Part shown: piece by piece, positions 54,468-63,852 of the stretch
How positions within the stretch are numbered: the first letter of the stretch is position 1
Layout of the letters: each line of letters starts with the position of its first letter
Assembly (NCBI RefSeq): GCF_003996985.1
Contig: NZ_RJJX01000008.1
Location: 90,180 to 154,179, forward strand
Source: Ancylomarina longa
GTDB taxonomy: Bacteria; Bacteroidota; Bacteroidia; Bacteroidales; Marinifilaceae
Reading direction: 5' to 3'
Length of the DNA stretch: 64,000 nt
Notes under the pieces: generated by a model
Seen by the model: the letters and a program-made list of their open reading frames with translations, nothing else
What the model was told of the DNA's origin: nothing
Databases searched by the model: none
Translations under genes and position numbers: made by a program

Positions 54468-55238
54468 CTAATGATCCCGGGTAAAAACCAATTCCTTTGC
54501 TTTGCTGAGTTTCGGATTATAAAAATACCCGTCTGAATTAAATGCTTTTAAATCTTCCGGATCGGTTAATTGATTTTGGATAATGAAGCGAGTCATTAAT
54601 CCTCTGGCTTTTTTTGCATAAAAGCTGATTATTTTATATTCTCCATTCTTTAGGTCTTTAAAGATGGGGGTGATAATTTCGGCTCGCAGCTTTTTTTTGT
54701 TGATGGATTTAAAATATTCATTGGAGGCCAAGTTGATTAGCTGTTTGCTTTCTATTTCCTTTAAGCTTTGGTTGATGGCTTTTGTGATTTTATCGCCCCA
54801 GAATTGGTATAAATTATTGCCTCGTTTGTTGGCTAGTTTTTTACCCATTTCCAGCCTGTAGGCCTGAATTAAATCCATTGGTTTTAAGATTCCATACAAA
54901 CCCGATAAAATACGCAGATTGCTTTGTGCCAATTTAAAATCTGCATCCGTTAAGGTATCTGCATCTAATCCCGTATATACATCTCCCCTAAAAGCCAATA
55001 GTGCCTGTTTTGCATTTTCGGTGGTGAATGGCAAATGCCATTGACAGAATCTCTCGAAATTAAGCTGAGCCAGCTTCGGACTTATTTCCATAAACTCAGA
55101 TATATCCTCAATCTTTAACTTTCGGAGTAGTCTGATTAATTGGGCCGAATCTTTAAGAAATGCGGCTTCAGATTGAATTTCTGTTTTGGCAGGTGTGTTA
55201 AAATCTAAGGTCTTTGCTGGTGATATTACGATTAGCAT
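54468..55238 (-). CDS. yaaA: Peroxide stress protein YaaA (UPF0246)
   Basis: 256 residues. Opens MLIVISPAKTLDF and carries the family blocks GDVYTGLDADTL, LRILSGLYGILKPMDLIQAYRLEMG, LINLASNEYFKSI and SFYAKKARGLMTRFI. In E. coli YaaA lowers free iron during peroxide stress; it has a DNA-binding fold. Monocistronic. Confidence 0.95.
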   Translation of the reverse strand: MLIVISPAKTLDFNTPAKTEIQSEAAFLKDSAQLIRLLRKLKIEDISEFMEISPKLAQLNFERFCQWHLPFTTENAKQALLAFRGDVYTGLDADTLTDADFKLAQSNLRILSGLYGILKPMDLIQAYRLEMGKKLANKRGNNLYQFWGDKITKAINQSLKEIESKQLINLASNEYFKSINKKKLRAEIITPIFKDLKNGEYKIISFYAKKARGLMTRFIIQNQLTDPEDLKAFNSDGYFYNPKLSKAKELVFTRDH

Positions 55239-55350
55239 TTGCTATTGTTTTTAGTTTGAATCTAAAATTAGATAATATTCAAACAAGTATCAACCGACTT
55301 AGTTATTATTGATAAAGACTTAAGTTTTATCTATTGATCGGGAGGCATAA

Positions 55351-55490
55351 AAAAAGAGCTTATCTCAAAACTTAGTTTTCCGTCATCCTGAACTTGTTTC
55401 AGGATCTGTTCATAAATAAATATTTTAGCAAATTCTGAAATAAATTCAGAATGACTTTCGATTGTAGTTTTGAGACAAACTCTTTGTCGG
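55351..55490. repeat. MITE-like inverted repeat with an inner ATCC/GGAT hairpin
   Basis: TCTCAAAACT (55363-55372) and AGTTTTGAGA (55466-55475) are perfect inverses; AGAG and CTCT outside can extend the pairing. Inside is CGTCATCCTGAAC/GTTTCAGGATC at 55381-55406 and ATTCTGAA/TTCAGAAT. The inner ATCCTGAA..TTCAGGAT core also occurs in the terminal 220-bp array and near 58213. Confidence 0.6.
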
Positions 55491-55495
55491 ATGTC

Positions 55496-58081
55496 TTATA
55501 AATTCTTATCCGGATACAAATCGTTCCACCATTGTGGCTGATCCTTTAAATATTTTGCGAAATAGGCAAATATGGTATTGTTCCATAGTATGCGCTTGGT
55601 GTAGTTCAGGATATGATGATTCTGATCTTTCACTTGTACAAAATCAACATCTTTACCGAGAAGTTTTAATGCCTGATACAATTGAATACTTTCCCCTAAA
55701 GGTACATTGGTATCTACACTTCCGTGAAGTAAAAGCATTGGTGTTTGAATTTTATCAGCATTGAATAAGGCACTTTGATCGACGTATAATTTGCGGTTGT
55801 TCCAGGGGAAAGACTTACCCGAAGCATTTACGCTATAGGAATATCCCCAGTAGCCTTCGCCCCAATAGCTGGATATGGAACTGATTCCGGCATGAGAAAT
55901 TGCAGCAGCAAAAATATCTGTTCTGGTTTGCAGCAACATGGTCATGAAACCACCGTAAGATGCTCCAATGCAACCAACCTTATCTGCTTTTACAAATGGA
56001 TGTGTGGCTATGAATTTTTTTGTGCCGTTGATGATTTCGTCAGCAGTAGTGATTCCCCAGTTGTTTTGATGCGCTGCTGAAAATTCTTGACCGAAGCCAG
56101 TTGCTCCGCTTGGTTGAAGCAGGTAAACCACATAGCCCATGGCAGCATATAAATTTAACGGATATCTACCTCCATAACTACGTTCTACAGGAAGAGTTCC
56201 GGCATAGTAATTTACAATTAGCGGATACTTTTTGTTGGCATCAAAATTTGGAGGATAATAAATTCGACCGATGATTGTTTTGCCATTGGCTTTGGTAAAG
56301 TTCCAATCTTCGGTTTTGCCAAAGGTCACCTCTTTTAGATTCTCTTTTTGAGGATCAGATATAAGCTGACTTTGCTTAGTGTTTATATCATATACAAAAG
56401 CCCTGTATGGTGTTGAAATACTACAAGCAGTGTAGGAAATCCTGCTTCCGTTTGTGGCTAAATTGTAGTTGCGAACAACATCGCTTTGGGTGTTTAAAGC
56501 ATCGAATTGCTTGCTGGTAGGATTGTAACGAAACAAGCGCACATAATCTTTATCCGTAGCCTTGATATAGATATTGCCATCGGTTTTATTCCATATTGCC
56601 TGATCAATTGACGGATCGAAATGTAGTGTGATAGGTTTTGCATTTTTGGTATTTAAATCGAAAATGTAGAGCTGTCCGTCGAAGTTGTTTGCCAATGGCT
56701 GTTTGCCGATGTCCTCACCGATTTTGCCAAAGCAGTCTGCTCCGCCCTGAACCAATAGCTGAGTGCCATCGGGAGAATATTGAGCATAACCTCCAAATAA
56801 TTTGTCTTTCCAGATCGTATCCACTTTAAAGCTTTCCACATTCATCTGGTAAAGATTCTGCTTGTCGTAGGGATATTCGTTATAATCGGGACGCGACTGA
56901 GCAAATAAAATATGCACTCCGTCGCTACTAATATCCTGCAAGTTGGTACTTAAAGCACCATAGGTCAATCGTTGTTTTACGCCGCTGTTCACATCTAGTT
57001 TGTATAAAAAGCTACGAGTGCGGAATCCTGGTAAACGATCTTCCATTCCCTGTATTTTTCTTATTTTCCAATCTTTCGAATTATCTTTTCGTACCGAATA
57101 GAGGAGATATTTTCCGGTAGGAGCCCAGGTGTAATATCCAAAATCAGTAATATCAGAAGCAATTTTCTTTTCGCTACCCGACTCAAAATCAAAAATAAAA
57201 AGAGACGTTTTGTCGCCATAAGATTTGGTATAGGATATTTTATTGCCCTTTGGCAACCATATGATATTTGATAACTGACTGCCACGGAAGGTATGTAGTA
57301 TTTTTCCACTTTCCACCTCCTGAATTTCTTTCCAACTTTCCACTTTATCCGAAGGAGGTAAGGTTTGACTATAACTAATCATAGCCAATTTTCCATTGGA
57401 AGAAAGTTGAGTGTTTCTTGCCTTTTTTCCATCCAGAACTTTGTGAATGGTGAGCATTTGCTTTGGCGATAAGGAGGTTTGAATAAGATCAGCAGCAGAA
57501 TTCCCGACAGGATTTAAGGATAGTTGAAAGTTGTTGTTTTTAGCAGCGGTCAATACTTTTATCAGAACGATATGTTGTCCTTGCTCTAATGTAATCTCCT
57601 CGTTTATTTCTTTGGGCTTTTTGGTCTCGAATTGGTAGTGACTGATTTTCTTTTCGCCATCGATATAAAGCTCAGCCATGGGAAAGGCAGTGAGATTTAT
57701 TTTGATTTTAGCCCACTGATTGGTGCTGAAATAGCTGACCAAATGCACTAATTTTTTATCTGCCACAGTCAAGTTGACGAAACCTTTGGAGTTGGTTGAG
57801 ATTTTCTGCCAGCTGATGTTCTGATTGTTCCATTTTGTTACTTCCTTTTCGGCAGGACGCATGCTGGTAATATCCAATTGATTTTCCTGCAAAAGGTTTT
57901 TCCACTGATAGGTCTGTTCGTCGAAATTTTTGGTAGTGTGAAATGCCGGTAAGTGAAGTGTTACGGCATCGGCTTGAAGCCAATTGGTGATAACGATACC
58001 TTTGCTTTCCTTTTTTTGTGCCGCAAAAGTAATTGCAATACAGCCAAAGAGGAGTATCGCACTTGTAAAAATCTTTTTCAT
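55496..58081 (-). CDS. Prolyl-oligopeptidase-family serine peptidase (S9)
   Basis: Exported peptidase of 861 residues, signal peptide 1-20 ending TFAAQ. PD40 propeller in the first two thirds (WLPKGNKISYTKSYGDKT; GYYTWAPTGKYLLYSV; AQYSPDGTQLLVQGG). Catalytic domain from about 590: S708 in GASYGGFMT, D790 in HGSVDTNVP, H822 or H823 in DQNHHIL. Its N-terminal 180 residues form an extra beta-rich domain not seen in the two DPP5-like copies, and its motifs are closer to general acylaminoacyl/prolyl oligopeptidases. Periplasmic peptide breakdown is likely. Confidence 0.85.
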   Translation of the reverse strand: MKKIFTSAILLFGCIAITFAAQKKESKGIVITNWLQADAVTLHLPAFHTTKNFDEQTYQWKNLLQENQLDITSMRPAEKEVTKWNNQNISWQKISTNSKGFVNLTVADKKLVHLVSYFSTNQWAKIKINLTAFPMAELYIDGEKKISHYQFETKKPKEINEEITLEQGQHIVLIKVLTAAKNNNFQLSLNPVGNSAADLIQTSLSPKQMLTIHKVLDGKKARNTQLSSNGKLAMISYSQTLPPSDKVESWKEIQEVESGKILHTFRGSQLSNIIWLPKGNKISYTKSYGDKTSLFIFDFESGSEKKIASDITDFGYYTWAPTGKYLLYSVRKDNSKDWKIRKIQGMEDRLPGFRTRSFLYKLDVNSGVKQRLTYGALSTNLQDISSDGVHILFAQSRPDYNEYPYDKQNLYQMNVESFKVDTIWKDKLFGGYAQYSPDGTQLLVQGGADCFGKIGEDIGKQPLANNFDGQLYIFDLNTKNAKPITLHFDPSIDQAIWNKTDGNIYIKATDKDYVRLFRYNPTSKQFDALNTQSDVVRNYNLATNGSRISYTACSISTPYRAFVYDINTKQSQLISDPQKENLKEVTFGKTEDWNFTKANGKTIIGRIYYPPNFDANKKYPLIVNYYAGTLPVERSYGGRYPLNLYAAMGYVVYLLQPSGATGFGQEFSAAHQNNWGITTADEIINGTKKFIATHPFVKADKVGCIGASYGGFMTMLLQTRTDIFAAAISHAGISSISSYWGEGYWGYSYSVNASGKSFPWNNRKLYVDQSALFNADKIQTPMLLLHGSVDTNVPLGESIQLYQALKLLGKDVDFVQVKDQNHHILNYTKRILWNNTIFAYFAKYLKDQPQWWNDLYPDKNL

Positions 58082-58212
58082 GGTAAGTTGTTTTGGTATT
58101 TGTGTTTTGAGAATTCAATATTATTGATTTTAGACAGGATAAAAAAGGATATTTGTTAGGAATGGCCTTTGTTTTCGAAGTTAGTAACAGTAGGTGCCGT
58201 TCAAATGTTGTT

Positions 58213-58303
58213 GTCATCCTGAATGGAGGAACGGAATGAAGGATCTCTATCAATAAGGGAGGAGCTTTGAATGGAGGGATCCTTCACTGGCGTTCAGGAT
58301 GAC
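58213..58303. repeat. Nested inverted repeat (91 bp)
   Basis: Outer arms GTCATCCTGAA (58213-58223) and TTCAGGATGAC (58293-58303) are perfect inverses. Inner arms TGAAGGATC (58237-58245) and GATCCTTCA (58278-58286) are also perfect. Lies in the 375-bp space between the S9 peptidase and the heptad protein; the rest of that space is G-rich degenerate repeats (GGTGGTTxAGG) with no gene. Confidence 0.55.
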
Positions 58304-58456
58304 AGTGGTGGTTTAGGTGGTCAGCGGTGGTTGAGGATGACGGCTGTGATTGAGGTTGTCAGTGGTAATAGAAAAGCCAATCTTCGTAACGATTGAATTC
58401 GTTTTGAGATTGGCTTTAAGCACAAAATATCAATCAAATATAAATTCTTGGGCGGA

Positions 58457-59461
58457 TTAGCTGCGAACTAATATCCCTATTGCCTCTAAAAGTTGTGGTT
58501 TTTCTTCCATCGCAATTTTTGCTACGGTGTAGAAGTCTTGCATCCAATGATCTAATTCGGCGAATGTATTGTCTTTAACTCTTGTTGCTTCCTGCGATTC
58601 CCCAATTTCGCGCAGATAAGTGAGACGGCACGCTTCCAAATCAGCAATGGAAGCAAGACTGCTTTCGGCTTCCTCTTTTGTGAATTTAAAGCGGGCAAGT
58701 TTGCTTTGAACATTTTCATCAGCAATAATTTCGGAATAAAAGGTTTTTGTTGTTGTTAACCAATTGATGTAAGCACATGGAGTTCTTCCTTTTAAGGCTA
58801 GTTTCTGTAGGCTTAGTTCATCATTTCGGAATATTACTCTCGCAAGTTTCCGGTGCTTGCTGTAAGTATTGTTGATGGCACTAGATTTTGCATCAAATTC
58901 GGCTCTTGAAGCTCTGGCTTCATTATTTTCTTGTTTGTTAAAATTATAGACATTCATTGTGTCAGCCAACAATTTTTTACCTTCCCCGATTACTTCAGGG
59001 GTATATCCATAGGTTGCCATGGTGGTGGCGATATCCGATTGAGCCTCAGCATTTGATAAGGCTACCCGGTAGGATTCAAGAGTTTGAATCTCCGAGTGGT
59101 TTTTTCTTTTTTCCATTTTGTATGGTTTTTTTAATTCAACATTAAATTGGTTAGTATTTGATTGATTATTTGTGTCTTTAATTATATCTATTGTGTTTTT
59201 AGTGTTTTCCCCCATGGATTCGGCGTCAGTTAATGCAGATTCCATGTTCTCTATCCTGGTTTTGATGTGTTCTATGCCATCTTGTCCGTTGTCTATTGTG
59301 GATTGAACGTCATCTATGACAGTTGGGCAGTTTTCTATCTTAGTTTTGGCGTTCTTTATGGTTGTTTTGATGTTGTGCACCTTTGATTCGAGGTTCTCCC
59401 TGTTGGTTAGCTGGTCGGGAATACTATTTTTCAGGCTTTCGGCTATTGTTTTTCGTTTCAT
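58457..59461 (-). CDS. Helical protein with 21-bp heptad-repeat leader, unknown function
   Basis: 334 residues, no signal peptide. Residues about 22-97 are heptads ending in Ile (HNIKTTI, KNAKTKI, ENCPTVI, DDVQSTI), encoded by 21-bp units of the type GANAACNNNAAA-ATA. From M116 (59116) onward a non-repetitive helical domain begins, MEKRKNHSEIQTLESYRVAL, so a second start at 59116 giving 219 residues is quite possible and would place the heptads in the leader. The second part (ETQSDIATTMATYG-like AQSDIATTMATYGYTPEV; RAEFDAKSSAINNTYSKHRKLARVIF) looks like a multi-helix bundle. I recognise no function. Confidence 0.65.
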   Translation of the reverse strand: MKRKTIAESLKNSIPDQLTNRENLESKVHNIKTTIKNAKTKIENCPTVIDDVQSTIDNGQDGIEHIKTRIENMESALTDAESMGENTKNTIDIIKDTNNQSNTNQFNVELKKPYKMEKRKNHSEIQTLESYRVALSNAEAQSDIATTMATYGYTPEVIGEGKKLLADTMNVYNFNKQENNEARASRAEFDAKSSAINNTYSKHRKLARVIFRNDELSLQKLALKGRTPCAYINWLTTTKTFYSEIIADENVQSKLARFKFTKEEAESSLASIADLEACRLTYLREIGESQEATRVKDNTFAELDHWMQDFYTVAKIAMEEKPQLLEAIGILVRS

Positions 59462-60036
59462 TTGTTTTGACGAGATAAGTGTAATTGGTGTTTAGTGGTT
59501 TTTTAAATCAAAAATGAAGGTAATCAATAATCCAATAAAATGGACCTGCCAAAAGTGTCAAGTTTAATAGAAAGCAGGAAAGCCTTATGTAATGGGAGGT
59601 TTGGAGTGTGGCTGATTTCAGACCAGAACTATTGTTAAGGCGTTTCTGAGACGAATTTTGAGGGAATTTAGAGTTTTGCTAGAAACTGGAAGGAAGGTGA
59701 TTTTTGTGTTGGTTTTATATTTTTTAATAAACTACTTAAAAAAAGAATATACCAGGCAGTGGTTTTTATTAATCTCAAGCTGATTATTTGTACGCTATTA
59801 TATGTTTAAGTAAGAAAAATAATAGTCTTCTGAGATTGGATTATGCTGATTTATTGAACCGAGAATAGGGAGGTTATAGCCTGTTTATTTTTGATTTTTG
59901 AAATTAATGGAATGAGTTTATCTGCTTGATCGATGAGTAACTATTGACTGTTAGTTGCGTAAAAGATTAACATTTAAAGCATTTTTTAATATATTCATAT
60001 TAAAATCAAAATTAAGCTACCATTAATTAAATAAGC

Positions 60037-62700
60037 ATGACTCAATACTCTAAAGAAGCATTTTCTGACGAAGCACAAAATAAGGCGGACGTATCTTATC
60101 CCCTTATTTCTAATCCACATACAGCATTTGTAGTTTTTGAGGCTATTATGGATGCCGCCGGAGAGCTCGTAGATGCGCGATATGTTAGAATGAATACTTT
60201 AAATGAACAGTTGATTGGTCATAAAGCATCTGAATTGATAGGGCGAACGGTATTGGAAGTTTATCCGAAAACAAAGCAGGAATGGTTCGAACGATTGAAG
60301 CCAGTAGTTCAGCGGAAAGAATCGATTACCTATGAGATGTGGCACGACACAACTGGAAAATATTGCCTGACCAATGTGATCCCCATGGAGGGTTTGCATT
60401 TTGGATTTGTATCCTATCAATTGCATGATTGTTATCATATCAACGAAAAACTTCAGGTTTCGGAAAACAGATATCGTTCCCTGCTTTCTAAAATGAATTC
60501 TGCATTTGCTGTTTTTAGTGTGCTTCGCGGAGATGATGGTGAGGTAAGCGATGCACGCTTTATAGATGTCAATTCCAGAGTAGAGGATTTTGCGGGATTG
60601 AAATTGCAGGAGGTGATAGGGAAACGAATTTTGGATGTTTTCCCAGATTTAGAGAAGGACTGGCTGGAGGCAATTAAACCTGCGGCAACAGATAATAAAA
60701 ATGTGAAATTTGAAAAGTGGTTTACTCCACTGGGGCTTTATCTATCAGTAAAAGCATTTCCTTTTGGAGAGGATGCTTTTGCGCTTATCATTAAGGATAA
60801 AACAGAAGAGGTTCAATTAAGGCAGAAATTATCTGACACAGAGCTGAAATACAAGACACTTTTCTCGGGAATGGATGCTGGCTTTGTGATTTATGATGCA
60901 ATATTAGATGAGAACGGAAAATTGCAAGATTTCAGGCATGTAGATTTGAATGCTAAAATGGAAGAATATATCAGCAAAAGTGCTGATGAAGTAATTGGTA
61001 AAACTGTTTTAGAGCTTTTTCCGGATACCGAAAGAATATGGTTCGAGAAAACAGAACCTGTTGTTTATGAAAAGAGGGTGGTTAATTTTCAGTTAAAGCA
61101 CAATCCGCTTGGGAAATATTTCTTTTGTAGTGTTTTCTCATTGGAAAAAAATCGTGTGGCGGTGATTTCCTATGATATTACGGAAAAAGAACTGTTGAAA
61201 GAGGAATTAATCAAAAGCGAGCAAAAGTACCGTGCTTTGTTTCATGATAATAATTCTGTTGAGATGGTGATGAATGCAGTTGATGGTAGTTTGACAGATG
61301 TGAACGAGGCTGCGGTGCGATTTTACGGTTATAGCAGGGAAAAGCTCCTGTCAATGAATATTAGTGATATCACCACACGCGCTCGAGATGCAGTGGAAGA
61401 ACTTCTAATCCTAATTGCAGAAGGGAAGGCGAAACATTTTGACTCTCAACACCGGTTGTCCAATGGTGAGCTAAGAGAAGTGGTGTTGTATTCAGACAGA
61501 GTAAAGATAGATGGAAAAGTGCTTTTGCACTTTATCATTCATGATATAACGGAAAGTAAAAAAATAAGCTTAGAGAATCAAAAATTATCAAATGCTGTGG
61601 AAAATGGACCTGCTGCTGTTACTATTATCGATGTAGATGGGAATATGGAGTATGTGAATCAGAAAAAATGCAATTTAACTGGTTATTCCCGCGAAGAATT
61701 ATTAGGCAAAAATCCCAGAATATTTAAGTCTGGCAAAATGACTAAAGCGGAATATCAGGAGATGTGGAAAACCTTACTCAAAGGGGAGAAATGGGTAGGA
61801 GAATTCTATAACAGAAAGAAAGATGGAGACTATTATTGGGAATCGGCTTCTATCATTGCAATAAAAAATAACAAAGAGGAGATTGTAAATTTTATTAAAA
61901 TCGCGAAGGATATTACAGAACAAAAAAGATTAGAAAATCAGTTGTTGAAAGCTAAATTAAAGGCGGAGGAGAGCGATAGATTAAAGTCTGCATTTTTGGC
62001 CAATTTGAGTCACGAGGTAAGAACCCCGCTAAATGGAATTATGGGGTTTACATCGCTTTTATTTGATGAGGAAGTGGAAAAAGATGAGGACCAAAGAAAG
62101 GAGTATGCAGATATTATCCAGGCATCGAGTGAGCAATTACTGATGATAATGAATGATTTGATGGATATTTCAAAGATTGAAGCTGGTAAATTGAGTTTGA
62201 ACGAAAGTCTTTTTTCTATTAATGAAGTACTCGACGAAGTGAGTCAGTTTCATGTCTTAAGTATAAAACAAGCAGGTAAGGATATAGGCTTTAATTACGA
62301 TTTTTCTTGCACTACCAGAATTAAAGCAGATAAGGAGAGAATAAGACAGGTGATTGATAACTTGGTGAAGAATGCCATTAAATTCACCGATGAAGGAACT
62401 ATCACTTTTGGTTATAAATGCCAAAAGGATTCTCTTATGCTCTACGTACAAGATACAGGAATAGGAATTGCGCCGGAAGATCAATTGGTAATTTTTGATC
62501 GCTTTCGACAAGTAGATCCGGGAGCTAATAGAGTGTATGGCGGCAATGGTTTGGGCTTGACCATTTGCAAAGAGTTGGTAGAATTGATGGGCGGAACAAT
62601 ATGGGTAGAATCAGAAGTTGGCAAAGGCTCTAAGTTTTGTTTTACGGTGCCGGTAGATCAGGTATTTGATAAGGACAATAAGGTAATTACGGACTTTTAA
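60037..62700 (+). CDS. Orphan hybrid-free sensor histidine kinase with five PAS domains
   Basis: 887 residues, no membrane segment, so cytoplasmic. Three tandem, mutually similar PAS domains at about 25-135, 150-260 and 280-390 share VIGKxxLxxFPDxxxxW-type words (ELIGRTVLEVYPKTKQEW; EVIGKRILDVFPDLEKDW; EVIGKTVLELFPDTERIW). Two more PAS domains of other type follow (about 395-510 and 515-640). HisKA with H659 in SHEVRTPLNGIMGF, HATPase with NLVKNAIKF, DTGIGIAPEDQ and GGNGLGLTICKELV. There is no receiver domain and no response regulator beside it. The 575 bp upstream (59462-60036) show no other gene. Confidence 0.9.
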   Translation: MTQYSKEAFSDEAQNKADVSYPLISNPHTAFVVFEAIMDAAGELVDARYVRMNTLNEQLIGHKASELIGRTVLEVYPKTKQEWFERLKPVVQRKESITYEMWHDTTGKYCLTNVIPMEGLHFGFVSYQLHDCYHINEKLQVSENRYRSLLSKMNSAFAVFSVLRGDDGEVSDARFIDVNSRVEDFAGLKLQEVIGKRILDVFPDLEKDWLEAIKPAATDNKNVKFEKWFTPLGLYLSVKAFPFGEDAFALIIKDKTEEVQLRQKLSDTELKYKTLFSGMDAGFVIYDAILDENGKLQDFRHVDLNAKMEEYISKSADEVIGKTVLELFPDTERIWFEKTEPVVYEKRVVNFQLKHNPLGKYFFCSVFSLEKNRVAVISYDITEKELLKEELIKSEQKYRALFHDNNSVEMVMNAVDGSLTDVNEAAVRFYGYSREKLLSMNISDITTRARDAVEELLILIAEGKAKHFDSQHRLSNGELREVVLYSDRVKIDGKVLLHFIIHDITESKKISLENQKLSNAVENGPAAVTIIDVDGNMEYVNQKKCNLTGYSREELLGKNPRIFKSGKMTKAEYQEMWKTLLKGEKWVGEFYNRKKDGDYYWESASIIAIKNNKEEIVNFIKIAKDITEQKRLENQLLKAKLKAEESDRLKSAFLANLSHEVRTPLNGIMGFTSLLFDEEVEKDEDQRKEYADIIQASSEQLLMIMNDLMDISKIEAGKLSLNESLFSINEVLDEVSQFHVLSIKQAGKDIGFNYDFSCTTRIKADKERIRQVIDNLVKNAIKFTDEGTITFGYKCQKDSLMLYVQDTGIGIAPEDQLVIFDRFRQVDPGANRVYGGNGLGLTICKELVELMGGTIWVESEVGKGSKFCFTVPVDQVFDKDNKVITDF

Positions 62701-62708
62701 GGAGTTTT

Positions 62709-63852
62709 GAATATAAATAATAAACCCGTCAGGTTTTTGAAACCTGACGGGTTTTGTTTAGAATACCAATAAGGTAGTGTTTATCTTTTTTACAGTGTAT
62801 TGAAAATGCAAGCGGCTGTCCTAAATAGCTATTTATAGATCCTGAAACAAGTTCAGGATGACGATAGAATAACTGTTTATAGATACTGAAGCAATATTGT
62901 CTAACTATATTGGCGCTTCGCCCAAATCCGAATATAAATAATAAACCCGTCAGGTTTTTGAAACCTGACGGGTTTTGTTTTGAATATCAATAAGGTGGAG
63001 TTTATCTTTTTTCAAGTGATTGAAAATGCAAGAGGCTGTCCAAATAACTATTTATAGATCCTGAAACAAGTTCAGGATGACGGTAGAATAACTGTTTATA
63101 GATACTGAAGCAATATTGTCTAACTATATTGGCGCTTCGCCCAAACCCGAATATAAATAATAAACCAGTCAGGTTTTTGAAACCTGACGGGTTTTGTTTT
63201 GAATACCAATAAGGTAGTGTTTATTTTTTTTCGAGTGATTGAAAATGCAAGCGGCTGTCCTAAATAGCTATTTATAGATCCTGAAACAAGTTCAGGATGA
63301 CGGTAGAATAACTGTTTATAGATCCTGAAGCAATATTGTCCTACTAAAATGGCACTTCGACCAAAACCGAATATAAATAATAAACCAGTTAGGTTTTTGA
63401 AACCTGACGGGTTTTGTTATGAATACCAATAAGGTAGTGTTTATCTTTTTTCAAGTGATTGAAAATGCAAGCGGTTGTCCTAAATAACTATTTATAGATC
63501 CTGAAACAAGTTCAGGATGACGGTAGAATAACTGTTTATAGATACTGAAGCAATATTGTCTAACTATATTGACGCTTCGACCAAAACCGAATATAAATAA
63601 TAAACCAGTCAGGTTTTTGAAACCTGACTGGTTTTGTTTTGAATACCAATAAGGTGAAGTTTATCTTTTTTCGAGTGATTGAAAATGCAAGCGGCTGTCC
63701 TAAATAGCTATTTATAGATCCTGAAACAAGTTCAGGATGACGATAGAATAACTGTTTATAGATACTGAAGCAATATTGTCCTATTATAATGGCGCTTCGC
63801 CCAAACCCGAATATAAATAATAAACCCGTCAGGTTTTTGAAACCTGACTGGT
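62709..63852. repeat. Tandem array of 220-bp non-coding units (five full, one truncated)
   Basis: Unit starts (GAATATAAATAATAAACC) are at 62709, 62930, 63149, 63369, 63589 and 63809, giving periods of 219-221 bp. Each has a hairpin AAACCNGTCAGGTTT / AAACCTGACNGGTTT, an ATAAGGTAGTG stretch, GCGGCTGTCC, a second hairpin TCCTGAAACAAGTTCAGGA and an end TTGGCGCTTCG. Units differ at a few percent of positions. The sixth is cut after about 44 bp by the IS3 end. No open frame of note. Confidence 0.9.

Noticed and set aside
60037-62700. Hybrid kinase with receiver domain
   Set aside because: The protein stops right after the ATPase domain; no Asp-containing receiver follows.
62709-63852. CRISPR-like array
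   Set aside because: The whole 220-bp unit repeats, with no unique spacers and no cas gene nearby.
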